A DNA stretch of 64,000 nt, from positions 1 to 64,000 of the forward strand of contig CAVZGE010000008.1 in the NCBI GenBank assembly GCA_963774745.1, read 5' to 3'. Both the position numbers and the translations under genes were made by a program. Shown piece after piece: positions 8,141 to 16,747 of the stretch. The notes under the pieces were generated by a model, which saw only the letters and a list, made by a program, of their open reading frames with translations, was not told the DNA's origin and made no database searches. How positions within the stretch are numbered: position 1 is the stretch's first letter; every line of letters begins with the position of its first letter. The stretch comes from Prado023 sp963774745. GTDB taxonomy: Bacteria; Actinomycetota; Actinomycetes; S36-B12; CAIYMF01.

Positions 8141-8637
8141 CGGACCTGGCGGTCCGCCTGCGCCCCCGCACCGAGGCCGATTCGCGGTTCGTCGCTGAGC
8201 TCCTCGCCGAGGACGCCCGAGTGGTCCTGGCCGGGCTGCCCGAAGGGCTCCGCGAGGAGATGGTCGCGCTTCAGGTCACGGCCCGGGCGGTGCACCTCGC
8301 CGACGCCTGGCCGGAGGCTGTCGAGTCGATCGTGATCGCGGGTCCCGACGGCCTCGCGGTCGGCCGGATCGTGCTCGCCGAGGGGGCCGGCTGGTGGCAC
8401 ATCGTGGACCTGCGGATCCACCAGGACTGGCGCGACCAGGGCATCGGCACCGCCTGCCTGGCCGACCTCGCGGCGCAGGCCGACCTGGCCGGGTGCGGGA
8501 TGCGCCTCACCGTCGCCGTCGACAACCCGGCCCGCCGGCTCTACGAGCGGCTGGGCTTCATGACGGTTCCCGGGGACGAGCAGGGAGCTGCCCCCCGGGT
8601 CGCGGACGTCACGATGGAACGCCCGGCTGCCCGCTGA
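8137..8637 (+). CDS. GNAT family N-acetyltransferase
   Basis: 166 aa, GTG start overlapping the last collar gene by 4 nt. The acetyl-CoA binding loop is WRDQGIGTACLADLAAQA (R/Q-x-x-G-x-G/A type) near residues 97-114. The family's C-terminal V-shaped strand pair with LTVAVDNPARRLYERLGF follows. The acyl acceptor is unknown. Its position at the end of the collar-protein cluster suggests it may modify one of those proteins, but that is inference. Confidence 0.8.
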   Translation: MTDLAVRLRPRTEADSRFVAELLAEDARVVLAGLPEGLREEMVALQVTARAVHLADAWPEAVESIVIAGPDGLAVGRIVLAEGAGWWHIVDLRIHQDWRDQGIGTACLADLAAQADLAGCGMRLTVAVDNPARRLYERLGFMTVPGDEQGAAPRVADVTMERPAAR

Positions 8638-8686
8638 GCGCACGCCGCGGCGGGCAGCCGATCGCGAACTGGTCGAGAATCGGATC

Positions 8687-10730
8687 ATGGTCAATCGCCT
8701 GGGTGGTGCCCTCTCGCCGTACCTGCGCCAGCACGCCGACAACCCGGTCGACTGGTGGCCCTGGTGCGAGGAGGCGTTCGCCGAGGCGCGCGCTCGCGAC
8801 GTGCCCATCCTGCTGTCCGTCGGGTACGCCGCCTGTCACTGGTGCCACGTGATGGCCCACGAGTCGTTCGAGGACCCGAGCACGGCCGCCCTGATGAACC
8901 AGCGCTACGTCAGCATCAAGGTCGACCGCGAGGAGCGACCCGACATCGACGCCGTCTACATGGAGGCCACGCAGGCACTGACCGGTCGCGGCGGGTGGCC
9001 GATGACGGTGTTCCTCGACCACGCCGGGCGGGCCTTCGTGGCGGGTACCTACTTCCCGCCGGTGGCGCACGGTGGGATGCCGTCGTTCACCGACGTGCTG
9101 CGTGGCGTGGACGAGACCTGGCGCACGGACCGGGCACGCATCGACGGGGCCGCCCAGCAGGTGCACGAGGCCCTTGCGCACCGCGGTCACGCCGGGCCGG
9201 CGCGGGCGACTGCCCCGACCCTCGATGATGTGCTCGGCGCCGTGGATTCCCTGGCCGCCCAGTTCGACCCGGTGCGCGGCGGCTTCGGGGGAGCGCCGAA
9301 GTTCCCGCCGTCGATGGTCCTGGAGTTCCTGCTGCGTGCCGACGCACTGACCCGCTCAGCGGGCCGGCCCGATGACCGGGCCCTGGGCATGGCCACCCGG
9401 ACGTTGCAGGCGATGGCCCGCGGCGGCATGTACGACCAGCTCGCGGGAGGGTTCGCGCGCTACAGCGTGGACGCCGACTGGGTGGTCCCGCACTTCGAGA
9501 AGATGCTCTACGACAACGCCCTGCTGCTGCGGGTGTACCTGCACTGGTGGCGGGCGACCGGCGACCCCCTCGCCCGGCGGATCGCCGCGGAGACCGCGCA
9601 GTTCCTCGTGGACGACCTGCGCACCCCGGAGGGTGGCTTCGCCTCATCGCTCGACGCGGACAGCGAGGGGCGGGAGGGTGCCTGCTACGTCTGGACGCGG
9701 CGCCAGCTCGTCGAGGTGCTCGGCGCCGAGGACGGTGCCTGGGTGGCTGACCTCTGCGGGGTGATCCCGGGCGGGACGTTCGAGCGGGGGGCGTCGGTGC
9801 TCCAGCTGCGGGCCGAGCCCGACGAGCCGCAGCGGTGGGCATCCGCGCGCGCGAGCCTGCGGCAGGCCCGGCGCCTGCGGGAGCAGCCGGCCCGCGACGA
9901 CAAGGTGGTAGCGGCGTGGAACGGCCTGGCGATCGCGGCACTGGCCGAGGCCGGAGCGCTGTTGGACGAACCGGCGTGGGTCGCGGCCGCTGTCGCGTGC
10001 GCTGACCTGCTGGTCATGTCCCACTGGGACCCCTCGGCCCGACGGTTGGCCCGGATCTCGCTGGCGGGCCAGGTCGGCCCCGATGCGCCCGGAGTGCTCG
10101 AGGACCATGCGGACCTCGCCGAGGGCCTGCTGACGCTGTACCAGGTGACCGGGGACGAGCGCTGGTTCGCCACCGCCAGGTCGCTGGTCGACGTCGTCCT
10201 CGAGCGGTTCGCCGACGGCGCGGGCGGGTTCTTCGACACCTCGCTCGGACGCCCCCCGGCTCGTGCGCCGGCCGCGAGACCCCAGCGATGGGGTCACGCC
10301 GTCCGGTGCCTCGGCCGCGGCCCATGCCCTGCTCACCCTCGGGGCGCTCACGGGTGAGTCCGGGTACCTCGCGGCCGCTGATGCCGCGATCGCCTCACTG
10401 ATGCCGCTGGCCCGCACGGCTCCGCGCTTCTCCGGCTGGGCGTGGTCGACCATCACCGCACGGATCGCCGGTCCGGTCCAGGTGGCGATCGTCGTCCCCG
10501 ACGGTCTCACGCGACCTGACCTGCACCGGGTGGCGCTGGCGGACACCTCGCCGGGACTGGTGACGGCCGTGGGCCAGGAGGGACTGTCCACGGTGCCCCT
10601 GCTGGCCGATCGACCCGCGGTCGGCGGGCGACCGACCGCCTACCCCTGCCGCGGGTTCGTCTGCGACCTGCCGGTGACCGACCCCGAGGCCCTCCGCGCG
10701 GCGCTGGCGGCTGCCCAGGATCGCCGGTGA
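8687..10730 (+). pseudogene. DUF255 thioredoxin-domain protein (SPATA20/YyaL-like), frameshifted
   Basis: The N-terminal thioredoxin-like DUF255 domain has the C-H-W-C motif at residues 50-53 within GYAACHWCHVMAHESFED, followed by GGWPMTVFLDH. The rest is an (alpha/alpha)6-barrel-like region with VVPHFEKMLYDNA and SSLDADSEG. The frame is lost at about nt 10244 after GGFFDTS: one extra base (TCG-C-TCG) moves the downstream part, SDAPRLVRRPRDPSDGVTPSG and on to 10730, into the next frame. The joined product of about 681 aa is the usual family length, so the break is a single indel. A GAGAAT hexamer 6 nt before the ATG at 8687 suggests a leaderless start. Physiological role unclear. Confidence 0.85.
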
Positions 10731-11471
10731 CCGACCATCGCGGCCTGGTGATCGGCTCCGGGACCAGCCGCGCGCTGGTCTTCCTCCCGGGGTTCCTGGC
10801 TCCCGCGGGCGGCTACCGCGACCTCGTGGCCCCGCTGGCACGCGACGATCCGGGCCTGCGCGTCCACATCCCGCAGCTGTACCGCCGCGGCCTGTCGGCC
10901 CTCGCCGGAGGGCGTCCTGTCCGGGAGGAGGCGCAGGCTGCCGCCGAGGTGGCTGCGCGCCTGGCCGCCGCCGGCCACGCCGTGTGGCTCGGCGGCCATT
11001 CCCGGGGCGGCCAGGCGGCCTGGCTCGCTGCCGAGGCGCTGAGTCGTTCCCGCGTGCCTGTCGCGGGCCTCATGCTCGTCGATCCGGTCGATGGTTCCGG
11101 GCCCGGATCGGGGCCGACCACGACGACGGGGCCGGCGGGATTCGCTGTCGCGCCGCTCATCGTGGGGGCCGGCCTCGGGGGCAGATGTGCGCCCGCGGCG
11201 CTGGGCCACCGGGCGTTCGCCGCGTCGGCCGCGGCCGCAGCCACCGAGCCCGATCCACGTCGTCGTGACGACTCTCGGGCATGCCGATGTCCTGGGTGGG
11301 TGGGCCCGCACCGTGGGTCGTCGCCTGTGCGGCGGCGGTTCGGACCCGGACGCCGGGCGGGCGACCGTCACGGCGCTGATGGCTGCACACATGCGCGGCG
11401 CGCTCGCCGAGCACCGCGGCGCGCTCGCTGAGCGCGAGGGTGCCTGGCCCTCGCCCGTCCAGTGGCGCTGA
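10727..11471 (+). pseudogene. alpha/beta hydrolase (chlorophyllase-like), frameshifted
   Basis: GTG start overlapping the DUF255 stop (GTGA). LVFLPGFLAPAGGY is the oxyanion-hole region, and LGGHSRGGQAAW puts the nucleophile at S92, followed by LMLVDPVDG, as in the chlorophyllase-like group of alpha/beta hydrolases. Near nt 11250 the frame shifts by +1: the continuation TLGHADVLGGWA, carrying the expected catalytic His, is found one frame over and runs to a stop at 11471. The corrected length is about 247 aa. Substrate unknown; cytosolic. Confidence 0.7.
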
Positions 11472-11492
11472 CCATCCGCCGGCGGCCGGGGC

Positions 11493-12449
11493 TCAGCGCG
11501 GGTTCAGCAGCATCCCCGCCGCTCGTTCGGGCCCGCGGCGACTGTCGGCGAGGACCACCACGGCGGTCCCGGAGTGCCGTTCGAGGCGCACCTCGCTGCG
11601 TGCCCCGAGCGTCCCGCCGTCATGCATCAGGACGTCCCCGTCGCCGAGCAGGAACCAGCCCAGTCCGACCCCCAGCCGACCTCGCTCCGAGCGTGGGCGC
11701 AGGGTCTCAGCGATGGCATCCGCCAGCGGGCCGCCGCCGTCGCGGACGGTCTCGAGGAAGCGGAGCAGGTCGTTGGCCGGGGCCCGCAGCCCGCCGGCAC
11801 CGGCCATCGCGGCCAGGTGCCACGGTGCGACCGGCTTGCCCCGGTGGTGCCCCTGGTGCAGCGGGTCGTCCGCGAACGACGTCTCCTCGAGTCCCAGCGG
11901 CCCGATCACCCGGGTCAGCAGGGTCTGCTCGTAGCCCAGCCCGGTGGCTCGACCCAGCAGCAGGCCGAGCAGCCCGACCCCGAAGTTGGAGTAGCGCACG
12001 GGAGCCTGGCCCGGGGTGCCGCGAACGCGGGTCTGTGCCAGCGCGCCGATGAGCCGGTCGGCGTCGATGTCGGCGTAGGGATCGACCAGGGCGGTGCGGG
12101 ACATGCTCTTCGCCATGACGCCGGGTGGGAGCCGGGGCAGCCCCGAACGGTGGCACGCGAGGTGCTCGAGCGTGATCGCCGACACCCCTCGGGCCAGGCG
12201 GGATCCCTCGGGCACCAGGTCCGCGATCCGGTCGTCGAGGTGGACCTCGCCCGTCCTGGCCAGCTCGGCCAGCAGCAGCGCCGTGAACACCTTGGTCACG
12301 GACCCGATCTCGCAGCGCGCATCGGCGTCCCCGGCCGGGAAGCGCCCCTCCGGGGTCGAGACCGCGATGATGGGCTCGACGTGGCCGCGGCTGACGAGGT
12401 ACTCGTGGGCAGCCGCGACACGCTCTGGCCACGGGAGGGTAGTTGACAC
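11493..12449 (-). CDS. serine hydrolase, beta-lactamase class C/PBP4-like family
   Basis: 318 aa from the GTG at 12449, chosen because GGAGAAGGA is placed about 6 nt upstream; longer frames run into the opposite-strand gene. The Ser-x-x-Lys site is S50-V-T-K53 in EIGSVTKVFTALLLAEL. The Tyr-x-Asn motif is in VRYSNFG, and the third motif is represented by HDGGTLG near the C-terminus. No signal peptide, so a cytosolic esterase or peptidase of the beta-lactamase fold is more likely than a resistance enzyme. It converges with the preceding hydrolase gene. Confidence 0.8.
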   Translation of the reverse strand: MSTTLPWPERVAAAHEYLVSRGHVEPIIAVSTPEGRFPAGDADARCEIGSVTKVFTALLLAELARTGEVHLDDRIADLVPEGSRLARGVSAITLEHLACHRSGLPRLPPGVMAKSMSRTALVDPYADIDADRLIGALAQTRVRGTPGQAPVRYSNFGVGLLGLLLGRATGLGYEQTLLTRVIGPLGLEETSFADDPLHQGHHRGKPVAPWHLAAMAGAGGLRAPANDLLRFLETVRDGGGPLADAIAETLRPRSERGRLGVGLGWFLLGDGDVLMHDGGTLGARSEVRLERHSGTAVVVLADSRRGPERAAGMLLNPR

Positions 12450-12639
12450 GGGCGTCCTTCTCCGGAATACCCCCGTGCTGCTCGTCACATCCGTGCGCCA
12501 CCGTATCGCCCTGCGGGAGTGCTCGGCATGACGGGGACCTGTCGCCGACTTCCCTGCGCGTCCCTGCTGGTTGTGCTGGACTACGCCCAGTGACGGTGGG
12601 AGGACCCCATCCACTGGCCAGCCGGCAGGAGGAGTACCG

Positions 12640-13182
12640 ATGGGTGCAGTCGTGGGCATGGTTCTCAGCGAGGAGGTCGGTGGGCCGTTCGACCTGGTGA
12701 ACGGGCTCCCCGTGCATCCCCTGGTCATCCACGCAGCTGTCGTCCTGGTCCCGCTCACTGCCCTCGGCCTGATCGCGATGGCCGTGTGGCCGCGGTTCTC
12801 CCGCACGCACGGCTGGTTGGTCGTCGCGTCCGGGCTGGTCGCAACGGCGTCGTGCTTCGTGGCGAAGCAGTCCGGTGAGGCCCTCGAGGAGCGTGTGGGG
12901 GAGCCGGGCTTCGACCATGGCGAACTCGGTGAGCTGATGCCGATCCTCGCCGCGGTGCTGCTGATCGCGGTGCTCCTCCTGTGGCTGGTCGACCGCAGCG
13001 CGCCAACCGCGGGACCGCCCCCGCGTCGAGCCCTGCGGGTCGTGGTGGCGGTCATCGGCGTCCTGGTCGCAGTGGGCAACCTCGTCTGGGTCGTCCGGGT
13101 GGGTGACTCGGGGGCCAAGTCGGTATGGACCGGCAAGGTGGCCTCCTCGACTCCCGACTCCGGCTCGGACGACGACGACTAG
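12640..13182 (+). CDS. DUF2231 membrane protein
   Basis: 180 aa. AGGAGGAG at 12627-12634 fixes the ATG at 12640. The signature GLPVHPLVIHAAVVLVPL is typical of DUF2231. Four hydrophobic segments follow in order (about residues 28-52, 60-75, 103-125, 134-155). The C-terminus is a polar tail ending in a run of Asp. DUF2231 proteins are predicted inner-membrane proteins with conserved His residues that may bind a cofactor; function not established. It is transcribed divergently from the serine hydrolase, 190 nt away. Confidence 0.8.
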   Translation: MGAVVGMVLSEEVGGPFDLVNGLPVHPLVIHAAVVLVPLTALGLIAMAVWPRFSRTHGWLVVASGLVATASCFVAKQSGEALEERVGEPGFDHGELGELMPILAAVLLIAVLLLWLVDRSAPTAGPPPRRALRVVVAVIGVLVAVGNLVWVVRVGDSGAKSVWTGKVASSTPDSGSDDDD

Positions 13183-13193
13183 GGCCGATGGCA

Positions 13194-14591
13194 TCAGGCG
13201 ACCCGGCACCCGGGGGGCGCTGCACCGTGTGCCTCGGGCCAGGTGACGGCAACCGCTCCCAGGGGACTGGTCCAGCGCAGCCCATGGTCGGCCTGTGCCT
13301 CCACCCGCCACCCCGACTCGTGCTTCAGCCGATGATGGTGGCGACAGAGGGCGTGCAGGTTCTCGGCCGTCGTCGGACCGGTCGGGAACGGAACCAGGTG
13401 GTCCAGGTCGCACGCATCTGCTGGGACGGTGCACCCGGGGAAGCGGCACGTCGCGTCGCGTTGGCGAACGTGCCGGTCGAGTGCGGCGCGGGGCCGGTAC
13501 GCCCATGGACTCACGTCAAGGACGGCCCCCGTGGACCCATGGACCAGCACCGCCCGCCACCTGGTGTCCCCAGCAGCCAGCCGACGGGCGACCTCGGCCG
13601 GGATGATCCCGTATCCCGACACCATGCCGGGATGGTCGGACAGGCTGGCCAGCGAGTCGATCGGGATCGTCACGTTGACCTGGGTGCTGACGTGCGCCCG
13701 CGCCCGTGATCCGGGTCCGCCCGTCTGGTCGGGGGTGCCCGAGCCTGCCGGGACGATGAGGTCGACCAGGGCATCGGCCATCCGTTGGTCGAACGTCCGG
13801 GCGTCGTGGAAGGCGCGCAGCGGGTCACCGTCGGAGGTGCCCGCCTCGCCGGCGGGCGGGCACGGCGTGGCGTCCGTGCCCCGCAGCGCGACAGCGCGAA
13901 CGGCGGCGTAGATGGCCTGCGCATCCTCGGTGGCCAGACGGGCCGTGAGATCGCTAGTGCCATCGTCCGCAGGTGAGAGCCACACCCCGCGCTCGGCCAG
14001 GGCCCGGGCGCGACGTCGCCTGACCAGGGTGGGGTCGAGGCGGGCGAGGAGCCGCTGGAGGTACTGGTCCAGCTGTCGCGCGGTGTGGTGGGGCGCGTAC
14101 TCGTAGGCGGCGATCATGAGGCGTACGTACTCCACGGGGTACTCTCGTCGCTCGCAGCCCTCCGGGTCGTACTCGGGGATCTGTGCCAGTGCAGAGGCGG
14201 TGATCCTGGCACGAGTGGGGTCGAGCTGGCCCCGGTAGAGCGCGTCCCACACCGCGGGGTGCCCGCGCAGGGTCTCCGCGGTGCTGCGGAGGAACTGTGC
14301 CGACCGGGTGGAGGTCATCAGCGCAGCCATCAGCTCGTCGATGGCGGCGCGATCGCCGTACTCCCTGGGGACGTCGTCGGTGACGGCTGCGACCGCCGCA
14401 GCCCGCAGCGCGGCCGTCTGCCCGACGACCCGCTCGACTGCTTCGAGCACCTCCCGGGAGCCGCCCAGCGGATCAGGTGGCTGACCGGGTGGATGCGCGC
14501 GCATGAGCCTGACCAGTGCGTCGACCCCCATCGCGGCAGGGTCGATGACCTGACCGCGATGGTCGCGCACCTCAATCGTGACCGAAAGCAT
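13194..14591 (-). CDS. DUF222 / HNH endonuclease (13E12 repeat family)
   Basis: 465 aa. The N-terminal two thirds are the helical DUF222 region (VDALVRLMRAHPP, ALYRGQLDPTRARITASAL, LLARLDP). The C-terminal HNH nuclease has CRFPGC, then CDLDHLVPF, and NLHALCRHHHRLKH, giving the two Cys-x-x-Cys-like zinc positions and the D-H / N / H catalytic set. By family this is a nicking or double-strand HNH nuclease found in multiple copies in actinomycetes; 13E12 members in mycobacteria are damage-inducible. A paralogue is at 53443-55209. A LexA-like site lies 16 nt upstream of the start. Start at the ATG at 14591. Confidence 0.85.
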   Translation of the reverse strand: MLSVTIEVRDHRGQVIDPAAMGVDALVRLMRAHPPGQPPDPLGGSREVLEAVERVVGQTAALRAAAVAAVTDDVPREYGDRAAIDELMAALMTSTRSAQFLRSTAETLRGHPAVWDALYRGQLDPTRARITASALAQIPEYDPEGCERREYPVEYVRLMIAAYEYAPHHTARQLDQYLQRLLARLDPTLVRRRRARALAERGVWLSPADDGTSDLTARLATEDAQAIYAAVRAVALRGTDATPCPPAGEAGTSDGDPLRAFHDARTFDQRMADALVDLIVPAGSGTPDQTGGPGSRARAHVSTQVNVTIPIDSLASLSDHPGMVSGYGIIPAEVARRLAAGDTRWRAVLVHGSTGAVLDVSPWAYRPRAALDRHVRQRDATCRFPGCTVPADACDLDHLVPFPTGPTTAENLHALCRHHHRLKHESGWRVEAQADHGLRWTSPLGAVAVTWPEAHGAAPPGCRVA

Positions 14592-14606
14592 GGAACCCCC
14601 ACGTCT

Positions 14607-14620
14607 GGAACTGATGTTCG
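14607..14620 (-). promoter_or_regulatory. imperfect LexA/SOS-box-like site
   Basis: On the minus strand the site reads CGAACATCAGTTCC. It fits the actinobacterial/Bacillus LexA core CGAAC-N4-GTTCG with one changed base in the second half. It lies 16 nt upstream of the HNH gene start, where a repressor would block transcription. Confidence 0.45.
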
Positions 14621-14662
14621 AACGCTATGCCCGCGGTCTGACATCGCCAGTGCCGAGTCCCG

Positions 14663-14699
14663 GGGGGCGAGTGCGGGGGCGAGTGCGGGGGACGAGTGC
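14663..14699. repeat. three tandem copies of a 12-13 bp GC-rich unit
   Basis: GGGGGCGAGTGC occurs at 14663-14674 and 14675-14686; a copy with one extra A follows at 14687-14699. It lies in the 120-bp gap between the permease stop and the HNH gene promoter. No hairpin with a T tract is seen. It may simply be slippage-prone spacer DNA. Confidence 0.7.
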
Positions 14700-14711
14700 C
14701 GGGGCTCCGGC

Positions 14712-16151
14712 TCAGGCGCCGGCGGCGGCCCGCCCGAGGGCCGCTTCATCGGCCTCGACTGCCGGCGGAGGCGGCGGCGGAGCGGTCATCCGTGCGCGGT
14801 TCATCAGGTAGACCGGGAAGCCGAGCAGGAAGGCCCCGATGGCATAGATGAACGGCTTGTACTCGGCGAATCCCGAGGTCGCGGTGTCGCGCGAGTACAC
14901 GATGAACAGCACCGAGAAGACCAGTGCCACGAGGGCGACGACGACGTCGCGGATGAGCCGGCTCATCGTGATCACGCGCCTGTCGGCGATCCGCCACTTG
15001 ATCTGGGCCAGGGCGGAGAAGGCGTAGGGGATCGCGGCGGTGATGCCGGTCATCAGGACCAGGGTGTTGAAGACGTCGATCCCCGACGCGCCCATGTAGG
15101 ACAGCCCCACGACAGCACTGGCCAGCACCGCGCCGGAGATGATGCCGAACGCGGGCACCCCGCGTCGCGACAGCCGCTCGAAGTGCTCGGGGAACAGCCC
15201 GTCACGGGAGGCGGCCAGCGGCATCTCGGCGCATAGCATCGTCCACCCGTTCAGGGCGCCGAAGCCCGAGATCACCACCACCAGCGCCATCGCGGAGCCG
15301 GCCCAGGAGGAGCCCACGATGCTCTCGGCCGCGCTGGCGAACGGGGCGTCGGACGATGTGAGCTCAGCGTTGGGCACCACGCCCATCACTGCCACCAGGG
15401 AGAGCATGTACACGACCGACGCGGCCAGCGTGCCCAGGATGGTCGCCCGCGGGACGTTGCGGCGCGGCTCGCGCACCTTGTCCGCGGCCACCGCCGCCGA
15501 CTCCACGCCCAGGTAGGAGAACAGCGACAGCGCCATCGCGGCACCGATCGCCTGCCAGGGGCTCTGGCCGCTGAGGTTCCAGGTCGTGAAGTTCCCGGTG
15601 TCGATGAACAGCAGGCCCACGGTGGACATCAGCAGCAGCGGGATGAACTTCAGCACCGAGGTCCACAGCTGGATCCGGCCCATGGCGGCCAGGCCGCGCA
15701 GGTTGATCGCGGCGGCGACCCAGATGCCGGCCAGCGTGAGCGCGATGGAGATCGCCTTGCTCCTGCCGGGGTTGACGAACGTCTCCAGGTACAGGACCCA
15801 CCCCACGGCGATGGTCGCGTTGCCCGCCCAGGTCGTCACCCAGTAGAGCCACGCGTTCGAGAAGCCGGCGAGGTTGCCGAACGCGGCCCGGGCATAGGCG
15901 TAGGGCCCGCCGTCGGCCGGCATGCGCCGGGTCAGCGAGGCGAACATCAGGGCCAGGCAGATCGCCCCGATGGTGGTCAGTCCCAGGGCGACGATGCTGA
16001 TCGGCCCGTAGGGCGCCAGGGAGGCGGGCAGGTTGAAGATGCCCACGCCGATGATGGTGCCCAGCACCAGGGAGGTGGCCTGGGGCAGCCCCAGGCTGGA
16101 CCCCGCCTGTTCCTCCGGCGGGGCATCGACGCCAGGGGGTTGGCTGCTCAT
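14712..16151 (-). CDS. APC superfamily amino acid permease
   Basis: 479 aa with about 12 hydrophobic segments. The first segment carries the APC signature LVLGTIIGVGIFNLPASLA (GxGIF loop that binds substrate backbone atoms), and RRMPADGGPYAYARAAFG is the family's TM3 region. FGALNGWTMLCAEMPLAASRDGLFP is the conserved cytoplasmic TM8 loop. The best general fit is the basic-amino-acid/polyamine antiporter branch, but the substrate is not readable. The C-terminus has a run of seven prolines and an acidic tail. It stands alone, 120 bp from the HNH gene in the same direction. Confidence 0.85.
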   Translation of the reverse strand: MSSQPPGVDAPPEEQAGSSLGLPQATSLVLGTIIGVGIFNLPASLAPYGPISIVALGLTTIGAICLALMFASLTRRMPADGGPYAYARAAFGNLAGFSNAWLYWVTTWAGNATIAVGWVLYLETFVNPGRSKAISIALTLAGIWVAAAINLRGLAAMGRIQLWTSVLKFIPLLLMSTVGLLFIDTGNFTTWNLSGQSPWQAIGAAMALSLFSYLGVESAAVAADKVREPRRNVPRATILGTLAASVVYMLSLVAVMGVVPNAELTSSDAPFASAAESIVGSSWAGSAMALVVVISGFGALNGWTMLCAEMPLAASRDGLFPEHFERLSRRGVPAFGIISGAVLASAVVGLSYMGASGIDVFNTLVLMTGITAAIPYAFSALAQIKWRIADRRVITMSRLIRDVVVALVALVFSVLFIVYSRDTATSGFAEYKPFIYAIGAFLLGFPVYLMNRARMTAPPPPPPAVEADEAALGRAAAGA

Positions 16152-16180
16152 GGGCGCGAGCCTAGGGCAGCGAACCCGAG

Positions 16181-16618
16181 TCAGCCGCGCAACTCGGCCA
16201 GGGCCCGGTCGATGCGTCGCGCCCGCGTCTCAGCGGTCCTGGCCCCCTCGACGGACAGCACGATCCGGCGCTTGTTGCTGTACGACAGTCGCTCGAAGGC
16301 GGCCCGCACGGCCTCCTCGCGCGCCAGCGCCGCAGCCAGGTCCGCGGGGATCTCGACCTCGCGCGGGGCGTCGTCCACCTCGACGTCGACCTGGACCTCC
16401 TGGCCGGCGGCAACTCCCGCGGCATCCCGGTGCTCGGCGGCCAGCGGGAGCATGTACGCGCCGTTGTACGCGGCGATCGTGCTGCGGTACGAGTGGCCAC
16501 CGATGGTGACCACGACGGGCACCCGCTTGCCCCGCCCGAGCCCCACCACGACGTCCTCCGGCACCGGGATGCCCGTCGCGGTCTTGCCGCCCAACTCGAT
16601 GGTCGCTGTGAACCGCAT
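16181..16618 (-). CDS. DUF1905 / YdeI (OmpD-associated) family protein
   Basis: 145 aa. The N-terminal DUF1905 beta barrel (MRFTATIELGGKTATGIPVP, then TIGGHSYRSTIAAYNGAYMLPL) is followed by a C-terminal helical YdeI-type domain (FERLSYSNKRRIVLSVEGARTAETRARRI). Cytosolic; the family name comes from E. coli YdeI and says little about molecular function. CATACT on the minus strand stands 7 nt before the ATG at 16618, so the mRNA is probably leaderless and this start is favoured over upstream ones. Confidence 0.8.
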   Translation of the reverse strand: MRFTATIELGGKTATGIPVPEDVVVGLGRGKRVPVVVTIGGHSYRSTIAAYNGAYMLPLAAEHRDAAGVAAGQEVQVDVEVDDAPREVEIPADLAAALAREEAVRAAFERLSYSNKRRIVLSVEGARTAETRARRIDRALAELRG

Positions 16619-16747
16619 GGGCCGCAGTATGGCCCAGGGTGGTCGGTGAGGACCGTCGGCGAGGCCCATTGGGGTGACCTTCGGCCCTTCGACGGCCGGG
16701 GATCGGCGAGTTGACTGGGGGGAACCGCCCCACCCAGGAGGCATCCG

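Noticed and set aside
10240..11260. Programmed +1 ribosomal frameshifting in the broken genes
   Set aside because: The shift sites have no shared slippery sequence and no in-frame stop right after them, and the families do not use frameshifting. Indel or decay is simpler.
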